A program made the translations under genes and the position numbers. A stretch of DNA of 5,391 nucleotides from Lentimicrobium sp. (GTDB taxonomy: Bacteria > Bacteroidota > Bacteroidia > Flavobacteriales > Flavobacteriaceae), in the NCBI GenBank assembly GCA_022758945.1, contig JAEMQE010000087.1, positions 1 to 5,391 on the forward strand, written 5' to 3'. The notes beneath the pieces were generated by a model that was not told where the DNA came from, ran no database searches, and saw only the letters and a list, made by a program, of their open reading frames with translations. Numbering within the stretch: the first letter of the stretch is position 1; each line of letters starts with the position of its first letter. Below, piece by piece: positions 1-5,391 of this stretch.

Positions 1-3
1 TTA

Positions 4-35
4 TTTGTGTTTTTATCGGTTATAATATATATTTA
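4..35 (+). promoter_or_regulatory. Possible Bacteroidota-type promoter for the small zinc-ribbon gene
   Basis: A TTTG at 4-7 (-33-like) is followed after 20 bp by TATATTTA at 28-35, which matches the Bacteroidota -7 consensus TAnnTTTG at all but the last position. Transcription would start near 40, leaving a leader of about 20 nt before the ATG at 61. This fits the ATG better than the upstream in-frame GTG at 7, which lies inside the -33 box. The region is very AT-rich, so a chance match is quite possible. Confidence 0.35.
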
Positions 36-60
36 CTATCCCAAATCTTATAGACTTAAT

Positions 61-300
61 ATGACCAACACTAAAATCAGAGAAAGGAATTTCTCCAGTA
101 AAATTTTGTGTTCATTTTTCGGACATAAAATAATCACCACCAGAAATGTGACGAACCACTTTAGGGAATATAAATGTTCCGTATGTGGTTTAGAGTTGAC
201 AAATGATCTTAAAGGTCATAAAACATTTCTGACTCCCGAGCTCAAAGACATTAATGAAACATTAAACAGTCTGTACAAAAAAAGACATTTCTCTATTTAA
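61..300 (+). CDS. Small Cys/His zinc-ribbon-like protein, uncharacterised
   Basis: This is a 79-residue protein of unknown function with no signal peptide or membrane segment, so it is probably cytoplasmic. It shows a CxxFGHK motif (C17, H22), a further H33, and a CSVCG knuckle (C39, C42). This spacing could bind one zinc ion and recalls the small DUF1660-like ribbon proteins. The rest is basic at the N terminus and ends in a predicted helix (about 58-75, rich in L, K and E). Similar short proteins with the TTRNVTNHF and FLTPEL stretches are, from memory, common in flavobacteria and annotated as hypothetical. The ATG at 61 was chosen because the ribbon starts shortly after it and a promoter-like element lies just upstream. 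The frame stays open to the window edge, so an upstream start (for example GTG at 7) cannot be excluded, but the added residues look like translated promoter. The gene converges on the kinase-like gene. Confidence 0.72.
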   Translation: MTNTKIRERNFSSKILCSFFGHKIITTRNVTNHFREYKCSVCGLELTNDLKGHKTFLTPELKDINETLNSLYKKRHFSI

Positions 301-356
301 TAATCTCATCCTAAAGCCCCAAAAAGATGCTATTACTATTACTTATAAAAAGCCTA

Positions 357-382
357 CTATTATTGAAACAAACAATAAATAG
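357..382 (-). terminator. Weak AT-rich hairpin between convergent genes
   Basis: CTATTATTG (357-365) and CAATAAATAG (373-382) pair over 9 bp with one bulged base around a 7-nt A-rich loop. Read on the minus strand, the hairpin is followed after 5 nt by a short T run (complement of 347-351), a layout like a weak intrinsic terminator for the minus-strand gene, about 80 nt past its stop. Only two G-C pairs support the stem, so it may have no function. Nothing else in 301-464 looks like a gene or clear signal. Confidence 0.2.
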
Positions 383-464
383 AAAACGAATTGCTCGAGT
401 ATCTGAGATTGATATTCCTTTGTAGCAAATAAAATACTGCTTAATCTAAAATTCTTTGTTAAAG

Positions 465-1523
465 TTATTTAAAGACATTCACATTTTTATAATTCCGAAC
501 GACAAAATCAAAAGTTGCATTGAGGACATTTCCCATAGATTTTGCTCTCTTAAAATTTATATCGTGAGTTAATCGAAATAATTCTACTCTTAATTGTTCG
601 ACATTTTCTTCTGGAGATATGGTATCGTTGCCCATAATTTGCAATAATTTTTTAATTCGGGTTTCGGCTGAATAAATTCTTTTGGCCAAAGCAGCTCTTT
701 CCTCGTCTTTATATTGCTCAATTGAGCTATTCTGCAATTTATCTTTGACCAATTTTACCATTGGATAATTTTCCTTAAAAAACTGTGGTCGATACACTTT
801 GAAATTCCCTTCGTAACATTGCTGGTCAAAATCTATCGGGCGGATTCTATAAACCACTTGGTCAAAGTCGTGAATGGGAACAATGACATAATTATAAGCT
901 CTCATATCACCCAATAGCCGAATCATACAACGTTCGTTAAACTTGACAAACTCTTTTGCAATTTGTGATTTTTCGACCTCAGAACAATCTGTTAGTAGCG
1001 TCTTCATAAACACATCGCCGGGAATTCCCATAATATGTTCTTCGATCAGAGTGTCTTTATACACTAAAAAATGTATTTTGTCAGGGGAAAGAATGTGTTC
1101 TAATTCTAACCCGTAAACCCGGGAAGCATCCGCTTTTTTGACATAAAAATAAGTGTAATTATCATTCAAAATGTTCCTGACTTTTACTCGAAAAGGCTTT
1201 GAATTTCCAAAAGTACAGTAGTCAATAGCATCAACACTCAGGAATTTTATAATATCTAAATTACCATCTGAATGCAAATAGGAATATATTTTTTTTAGAT
1301 TCAAATCAATTTCGTTTCTCTCAAATTCACTATAATAAACCCGAATCCACAATGTATCTACATCATGATTATCAAAAACATTTATAGCACCTGAGAAGCG
1401 TAATAAATCATCGTAATAAATAGAAACTTTAGATATACGATCAAATCGTTCCAAATAATCTAAAAATAAATTATTTAATGGATAGGTAGGTTTCTTAAAA
1501 ACCATTATTGGTGCTTCACTCAT
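465..1523 (-). CDS. Uncharacterised protein with possible divergent kinase/APH-like fold
   Basis: This is a complete 352-residue protein with no signal peptide or membrane segment, so probably cytoplasmic. I do not recognise a named family. Its motifs follow the order of a protein-kinase-like/APH fold: a beta-strand region with paired lysines (YFYVKK, K129-K130), a helix with E140/E142 (YGLELEHIL), a hinge-like stretch (LVYKDTLIEEHIMGIPGD, 153-170), a catalytic-loop-like GDMRAYN (205-211, D206 and N211 in D-x4-N spacing) and a DFG-like IDFD (230-233). The usual HGD histidine is a leucine (L204), and no clear Gly-rich loop is visible, so activity is uncertain. A charged helical segment follows (about 253-325). 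Fold and function are inferred from motif spacing only. ATG 1523 is the first start after an in-frame stop at 1551-1553, and a good promoter box lies just upstream; Met7 is an alternative. The gene is single, divergent from the surface-protein genes and convergent with the zinc-ribbon gene. Confidence 0.9.
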   Translation of the reverse strand: MSEAPIMVFKKPTYPLNNLFLDYLERFDRISKVSIYYDDLLRFSGAINVFDNHDVDTLWIRVYYSEFERNEIDLNLKKIYSYLHSDGNLDIIKFLSVDAIDYCTFGNSKPFRVKVRNILNDNYTYFYVKKADASRVYGLELEHILSPDKIHFLVYKDTLIEEHIMGIPGDVFMKTLLTDCSEVEKSQIAKEFVKFNERCMIRLLGDMRAYNYVIVPIHDFDQVVYRIRPIDFDQQCYEGNFKVYRPQFFKENYPMVKLVKDKLQNSSIEQYKDEERAALAKRIYSAETRIKKLLQIMGNDTISPEENVEQLRVELFRLTHDINFKRAKSMGNVLNATFDFVVRNYKNVNVFK

Positions 1524-1540
1524 TTTGAAAACATTTGATA

Positions 1541-1573
1541 CAAATTTACATTAATATCGTTTGTTAATTCAAA
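1541..1573 (-). promoter_or_regulatory. Bacteroidota-type promoter for the kinase-like gene
   Basis: On the minus strand TAAATTTG (complement of 1541-1548) matches the -7 consensus TAnnTTTG exactly. A TTTG (complement of 1570-1573) lies 21 bp upstream as the -33 element, within the spacing seen in Flavobacterium. Transcription would start near 1535, giving a leader of only about 12 nt with no Shine-Dalgarno, which is normal for the phylum. Confidence 0.55.
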
Positions 1574-1574
1574 C
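1559..1574. repeat. Short inverted repeat over the -33 box (operator candidate)
   Basis: GTTTG at 1559-1563 and CAAAC at 1570-1574 are perfect 5-bp inverted arms around 6 AT-rich bases. The right arm overlaps the putative -33 box of the minus-strand gene, where a bound regulator could block transcription. Arms this short occur by chance in AT-rich DNA, so this is only a candidate. Confidence 0.22.
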
Positions 1575-1650
1575 TAAGACGATAAAATAGCTCCTTTTTA
1601 TTATTTGAAAAGTTGAAATCAGGAAATCTTTAAAGTCAATATGCAATAGC

Positions 1651-1681
1651 TTTAAAAAAATACAGTTTTATAGTATATTTG
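1651..1681 (+). promoter_or_regulatory. Bacteroidota-type promoter for the surface-protein pair
   Basis: TATATTTG at 1674-1681 matches TAnnTTTG exactly. The -33 region is weaker: TTTA at 1651-1654 is 19 bp upstream, followed directly by an A-rich run. The box ends only 7 nt before the ATG at 1689, so the transcript would have almost no 5' leader. It probably drives both downstream genes, since only 23 bp separate them. Confidence 0.5.
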
Positions 1682-1688
1682 TAACACT

Positions 1689-4022
1689 ATGAAATGGGCA
1701 CAAACAATTCTATTTTTCGTTTTTATTTGTTGTAATACGCTTAGTGTATCTGCACAAAATATTACTGTTGACGACTCTTATAGTGCGCAACAACTTGTCG
1801 AAAATGTGTTGGTAAACAGTTCTTGTGCCAATGTTTTGAATGCTGTTGCAACTGGTGACACAGCTGTTCCAGTTGGACAAAACAATAGTTATGGTTTTTT
1901 TACTAATGCGGGAGGAAGTTTCCCTTTTACAGACGGAGTTCTTTTGAGTACGAGTTATGCACAAAAAGCAATTGGGCCTTTTAACGACATCCCTACTAAT
2001 ATTATTGGCAACGATGGCGATGGAGGCTGGCTAGGTGATTCAGATTTGAATCAAATATTAAATATTTCCTCAGTAACTGCTACTGTTTTAGAATTCGATT
2101 TCATTCCATTAACTAATTTTTTAAGTTTTGATTATATTTTTGCATCAATTGAATATCATGGCACGGGCTCTTGCAACTATACCGATGGATTTGCTTTTTT
2201 AATTAAAGAAAATACACCTGGTTCTGTTTATGACAATTTAGCCGTAATACCCGGCACCAGTATTCCTGTATCTTCTACAAATATTCGTCCCACCATTCCA
2301 TCAGGAGTCAATAGCGGATGTCCTGCCGTAAATCAACAATATTTCAATGGATTTAATAACAATACAAGCCCTATAAATTATGCTGGTCAAACAGTTGTAA
2401 TGACTGCTCAAACACCTGTTATCGCAGGAAAGAGTTATCATATAAAGTTGGTTATTGCAAATGATAAAAATGAATATTATGATTCGGCAGTTTTTCTAAA
2501 AGCGGGAAGTTTTGCTCCAAAAATCGACTTGGGACCTGACCGATTAGCATCTAGCAATCCGATTTGTTTTGGCGAAAGCTATACAATTGACACCAAACTA
2601 TCACCAAGTTATGATTATAATTGGTATAGAGATGGCATTTTACTTCCAACTGAAAAAAATCCAAGTTTGATTATTACTGATACTGGAACATATAAAGTAG
2701 AAGTCATTTTTTCTCCAGCAACCTGTATGGCAACTGACGAAATAAAATTAGAATATTCCCCAGAAATTGTCCTTTCAGACACAACTCTTGCACAATGTGA
2801 TGATAATAATGATGGAATAACAATTTTCAATTTATCGAAAGTAGATAACATCATAAAAAACAATGATGCGAGTTTAAGTCCTGTTATGTATTATGAATCG
2901 CTGACTGACGCACAAGGTAAATTAAATCCAATTACCAACCCAACCACATACACCAACAAACCAACTATTCCCGTGCTTTATGCAAGAGTTACCAATTCTT
3001 TCGGTTGTGTCAATTATGCTAAAGTTACTCTTGTTATTGCCAATAACTCCATTGCAACCCAAAGTCCTGTGTCAACTTGTGATGACGATGCTGTACAAGA
3101 CGGTTTGTATCAATTTGATTTGAATGCACAAGTTAGTCCACAAATTTTGAGCAGTTTGCCAGTAGGAATGATTGTCGAATATTATGTCAACACAACGGAT
3201 GCTATTTCTCAAAAAAATCCGTTACCCAATATTTTCAAGAACACTACTCCAAACCAACAAATTATTCAAGCCAGAATCGTAAACGGCCCAGATTGTTACG
3301 GAATAATTCCTATCACATTAGTTGTAAACACGTTTATCCCACCAAATTTTCAAGATGAAACTACAATCATTTGTTCTGGCTCAACAATCGATTTGAGTGT
3401 TGCTTCAGGTTTTACGAGTTATTTATGGAATACTGGAGCTATAACAAACTTGATTACAATAAATACAGCTGGGAATTACTCAGTAACCGTTACGAATATA
3501 AATGGCTGCAAGGCTGTGAAAAAATTTACGGTTACAAGTTCTGGAATTGCAACAATTACTGATGCAACAATCAATGATTTTGCTGGAAATGAAAATTCAG
3601 TATTATTACAATATACGGGCATTGGTAGCAGCTATGAATTTTCGTTAGATGGTAATTATTTTCAAGACAATCCGTTGTTTATAGGAATAGCTCCCGGAAA
3701 ATATTTGGCTTATGCACGAGATAAAAATGGATGTGGTTTGTCTGTTCCATTTGCAATTTACGTTTTGGATTATCCTCGATTTTTCACTCCCAATGGAGAT
3801 GGATTTAATGATGTTTGGGAAATAAAAAATCTTAATTTATTTCCTAAAGCTACCACAACTATTTATGACCGCTATGGCAAATTAATTAAAGAAATTAATG
3901 CCATAAATCCTAGCTGGAACGGCACATACATTGGAAATGAATTGCCTGCAGACGATTATTGGTTTCATTTGAACTTTGGTGACGGCAAAATAATAAAAGG
4001 CCATTTTTCATTGAAAAGGTAG
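1689..4022 (+). CDS. Choice-of-anchor L, T9SS type B sorting domain surface protein
   Basis: This is a complete 777-residue secreted protein, probably an adhesin-like cell-surface or released protein exported by Sec and then T9SS. Order of parts: signal peptide 1-22 (hydrophobic TILFFVFICC, cleavage after VSA before Q23); choice-of-anchor L domain about 27-275, with the family-like FDYIFASIEY (147-156) and YTDGFAFLI (164-172) stretches; an Ig/PKD-like module about 278-357; two tandem Asp-rich repeats about 358-549 beginning at CDD; another PKD/Ig-like module about 555-616 with the YLWNTG motif; a beta module about 620-692; and a type B sorting domain about 694-777 (FFTPNGDGFNDVW, then IYDRYGKLI, ending GHFSLKR). 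Cysteines are frequent and could form disulfides. The CC at 14-15 lacks a proper lipobox, so it is not a lipoprotein. ATG 1689 is the only normal start after the in-frame TAG at 1671-1673 and leads straight into the signal peptide. Type B domains are known to need SprF-like outer-membrane partners; none is in the window. The ligand is unknown. Confidence 0.95.
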   Translation: MKWAQTILFFVFICCNTLSVSAQNITVDDSYSAQQLVENVLVNSSCANVLNAVATGDTAVPVGQNNSYGFFTNAGGSFPFTDGVLLSTSYAQKAIGPFNDIPTNIIGNDGDGGWLGDSDLNQILNISSVTATVLEFDFIPLTNFLSFDYIFASIEYHGTGSCNYTDGFAFLIKENTPGSVYDNLAVIPGTSIPVSSTNIRPTIPSGVNSGCPAVNQQYFNGFNNNTSPINYAGQTVVMTAQTPVIAGKSYHIKLVIANDKNEYYDSAVFLKAGSFAPKIDLGPDRLASSNPICFGESYTIDTKLSPSYDYNWYRDGILLPTEKNPSLIITDTGTYKVEVIFSPATCMATDEIKLEYSPEIVLSDTTLAQCDDNNDGITIFNLSKVDNIIKNNDASLSPVMYYESLTDAQGKLNPITNPTTYTNKPTIPVLYARVTNSFGCVNYAKVTLVIANNSIATQSPVSTCDDDAVQDGLYQFDLNAQVSPQILSSLPVGMIVEYYVNTTDAISQKNPLPNIFKNTTPNQQIIQARIVNGPDCYGIIPITLVVNTFIPPNFQDETTIICSGSTIDLSVASGFTSYLWNTGAITNLITINTAGNYSVTVTNINGCKAVKKFTVTSSGIATITDATINDFAGNENSVLLQYTGIGSSYEFSLDGNYFQDNPLFIGIAPGKYLAYARDKNGCGLSVPFAIYVLDYPRFFTPNGDGFNDVWEIKNLNLFPKATTTIYDRYGKLIKEINAINPSWNGTYIGNELPADDYWFHLNFGDGKIIKGHFSLKR
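2760..3335 (+). repeat. Two tandem Asp-rich ~95-residue protein repeats
   Basis: Residues 358-450 and 451-549 of the choice-of-anchor L protein align as two diverged copies. Shared landmarks are CDD (C370, C464), a YY-then-TDA stretch (YYESLTDAQ and YYVNTTDAI), an asparagine-proline turn, ARV/ARI followed by N and a later Cys (C440, C536), and a closing VTLVI/ITLVV strand. The first copy has DDNNDG, which resembles a DxNxDG calcium-binding loop. The second copy has DDDAVQDG instead. Modules of this type are common in flavobacterial surface proteins. The similarity is at protein level; the DNA has diverged. Confidence 0.6.
3768..4019 (+). other. T9SS type B C-terminal sorting domain (within the 777-aa protein)
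   Basis: The last 84 residues (694-777) form the gliding-motility-associated C-terminal domain that directs export through T9SS. Visible hallmarks are FFTPNGDGFNDVWEI at the start, IYDRYGKLI in the middle, WNGTYIGNELPADDYWF, and a final G-H-F-S-L-K-R. It is full length and intact, so the protein should be a real T9SS substrate provided the host carries the system. Confidence 0.93.
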
Positions 4023-4045
4023 CTATTATTTATTATTTTTAGCAA

Positions 4046-5391
4046 ATGAAAAAAACAACCCTATTTTTCTTTATTTTTATATCACTAAGTTGTTTTGCTC
4101 AATTTAGCAAAACGCATTATATACCGCCATTATCAGGTTCAAATAGTATCGCCGCACAAGAGCAATATTTATATATTTCTACCCCAAGTTTAACACCAGT
4201 AAAAGTCAAAATCAATGCCATTGGAGTAGGAATTACTAATGTGACAGTATCACAAAACAGCCCTTATGTTTATACCATTGGTTCTGGAACAGATACGCAA
4301 CTAATGGCTAGCAGCGGTTTTTTAAATACACCGCTTTCTGATAAAGGATTTATAATTGAAGCCGAAAGTTTAGTGTATGTAGCGGCTAGAGTTTTAGCAG
4401 GAAATTACAACCAAGCTGGCTCATTGGTTTCAAAAGGAATGTCAGCATTGGGAAAGGAATTTAGAGTTGGAGCCTTTATAAATACTGCCACAACAAATTC
4501 AAGTCCGGTTCGATATACTTTTCTATCCATTTTAGCCACAGAAAACAATACTCTTATTGAATTCAAAGACATCAAACCGGGGGTAACTTTGTTAAACAAT
4601 CCAACTGCTGGAAACACACCGGCAAGTATTACATTAAATAGAGGGCAAAGTTATATCTTGGCTACAGAAGATGTCAGTGTTGCCAATAAAGACGGATTAA
4701 TTGGAGCATTAGTCAAATCGAATAAACCCATCGCTTTTAACTGTGGTTCTTTTGGGGGAACTAATGGGAATAATAATGGAAATTTAGACTTGGGATTTGA
4801 CCAAATAGTTCCAATAGAAAATATAAAAAATAGTTCTTCTGATGAAACTAAATACATTTTCGTAAGAGGTTTTGGATTAGACATCACCGAAAGACCTTTG
4901 ATTGTGGCTCACGAAGACAATACCGAAGTATTTATTAACGAGGTTAGCACAACCATATTAAATGCAGGACAATATTTAGCTATAGATGGTTCTTTGTATG
5001 GAGCAAATGGAAATATGTATGTGAGAACTACTAAACCAGCATTTGCGTACCAAAGTGTTGGAGGCTCCAGTCAGGCCAATCAGGAAATGTTTTTTGTTCC
5101 ACCTTTAAATTGTTCTACTCCAAATATTGTAAACAATATCCCCTTTTTAGAAAGTATTGCTCCACAATCTTTTACAACAAATAGTGGGGTAAACATCGTT
5201 ACCGAAAGTGGAGCCACTTTAGAAATAGGAATTAATGGTGTAAATTATCCAATTTCTAGTCTTCCTTCTGGAGTTACTGCAACCCTCAAAACCGTAATAG
5301 CCAATCCTGCTTTTGAAGTATATAGCATCACGGGTTTAAGATGTAATGTTGCGGTATTTTCGGATAAGCAAGTTTATGTCTCTTATTTTGG
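4046..5391 (+). CDS. IgGFc-binding-domain secreted protein, 3' end cut by window
   Basis: 448 codons plus two bases are present, with no stop before the edge. A signal peptide covers 1-18 (MKK, then TLFFFIFISLSCFA, cleavage before Q19). The rest matches, from memory, the IgGFc-binding-type N-terminal domain typical of flavobacterial surface proteins: THYIPPL (23-29), EQYLYISTPS, a GFIIEAES..VYVAARV stretch, GSLVSKGMSALGKEFRVG, NNTLIEFKDI, GLIGALVKSNKPIAFNCGS, KYIFVRGFG, PLIVAHEDNTEVFI, FAYQSVGG and NQEMFFVPPLNC. The domain name comes from the mucus protein FCGBP; antibody binding is not implied here. Such proteins usually end in a T9SS type B sorting domain, so one is expected beyond the edge. 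An in-frame TAG at 4040-4042 makes ATG 4046 the first start. The gene begins 23 bp after the previous stop with no obvious terminator between, so co-transcription is likely; a TATTTTTA stretch in the gap is a near match to the -7 box. Confidence 0.93.
   Translation, partial: MKKTTLFFFIFISLSCFAQFSKTHYIPPLSGSNSIAAQEQYLYISTPSLTPVKVKINAIGVGITNVTVSQNSPYVYTIGSGTDTQLMASSGFLNTPLSDKGFIIEAESLVYVAARVLAGNYNQAGSLVSKGMSALGKEFRVGAFINTATTNSSPVRYTFLSILATENNTLIEFKDIKPGVTLLNNPTAGNTPASITLNRGQSYILATEDVSVANKDGLIGALVKSNKPIAFNCGSFGGTNGNNNGNLDLGFDQIVPIENIKNSSSDETKYIFVRGFGLDITERPLIVAHEDNTEVFINEVSTTILNAGQYLAIDGSLYGANGNMYVRTTKPAFAYQSVGGSSQANQEMFFVPPLNCSTPNIVNNIPFLESIAPQSFTTNSGVNIVTESGATLEIGINGVNYPISSLPSGVTATLKTVIANPAFEVYSITGLRCNVAVFSDKQVYVSYF

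Noticed and set aside
7..60. In-frame GTG at 7 as the start of the small zinc-ribbon protein, adding 18 residues
   Set aside because: The added stretch is AT-rich, reads as low-complexity I/Y-rich sequence, and overlaps a promoter-like element. The ATG at 61 is more likely, though the frame is open to the edge.
1600..1607. ATTATTTG as a third promoter box in the divergent region
   Set aside because: The first two bases are AT rather than TA, and the box would sit more than 80 bp from the gene, behind a better match at 1674-1681.
1716..1733. Cysteine pair in the signal peptide (C14-C15) as a lipoprotein site
   Set aside because: The residues before the cysteines (V-F-I) do not fit a lipobox, and a good signal peptidase I site (VSA before Q23) follows.
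1710..1964. 84-codon open frame on the minus strand inside the signal peptide and anchor L region
   Set aside because: It lies antisense to a clearly real coding sequence and its translation has no recognisable domain.
2615..2863. 82-codon minus-strand open frame
   Set aside because: It is a shadow of the surface-protein gene with no domain or promoter of its own.
3371..3562. 63-codon plus-strand frame overlapping the surface-protein gene, considered as a frameshift remnant
   Set aside because: The main frame continues through it without a break and keeps a coherent Ig/PKD-like module, so there is no frameshift.
4405..4887. Two minus-strand open frames (4405-4617 and 4651-4887) inside the IgGFc-binding-type gene
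   Set aside because: Both are antisense to a coding frame with many family-typical motifs and show no features of their own.

Overview
The window looks like chromosome of a Flavobacteriia member (phylum Bacteroidota), most likely Flavobacterium or a close relative. The evidence is the strongly AT-rich sequence, the Bacteroidota-type promoter boxes (TAnnTTTG) in place of sigma70 boxes, the lack of Shine-Dalgarno sites, signal peptides ending in A-Q, and a C-terminal type IX secretion (T9SS) type B sorting domain. The genus is inferred from protein style, not from a marker gene.

Layout. A small Cys/His zinc-ribbon-like protein (61-300, +) converges on a 352-residue uncharacterised protein (465-1523, -). 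The 164 bp between them hold only one weak AT-rich hairpin. The 352-residue protein has no name I recognise, but the order and spacing of its motifs suggest a divergent protein-kinase/APH-like fold. A 165-bp divergent intergenic region (1524-1688) follows, with a promoter-like box facing each way and a small inverted repeat.

The right-hand 3.7 kb is a tandem pair of secreted surface proteins on the + strand, 23 bp apart and probably co-transcribed. The first (1689-4022, 777 aa, complete) has a signal peptide, a choice-of-anchor L domain, Ig/PKD-like modules, two tandem Asp-rich repeats and a T9SS type B (gliding-motility-associated) C-terminal domain. The second (4046 to the window end, at least 448 aa, cut by the edge) has a signal peptide and an IgGFc-binding-type N-terminal domain. 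In flavobacteria this domain usually belongs to large proteins that also end in a type B sorting domain.

How they work together: the two surface proteins are probably exported by Sec, moved across the outer membrane by T9SS and displayed or released as adhesin-like proteins. Neither of the two left-hand genes shows a direct link to this system. No RNA gene, insertion sequence, CRISPR array, phage gene or clear sign of recent transfer was seen.
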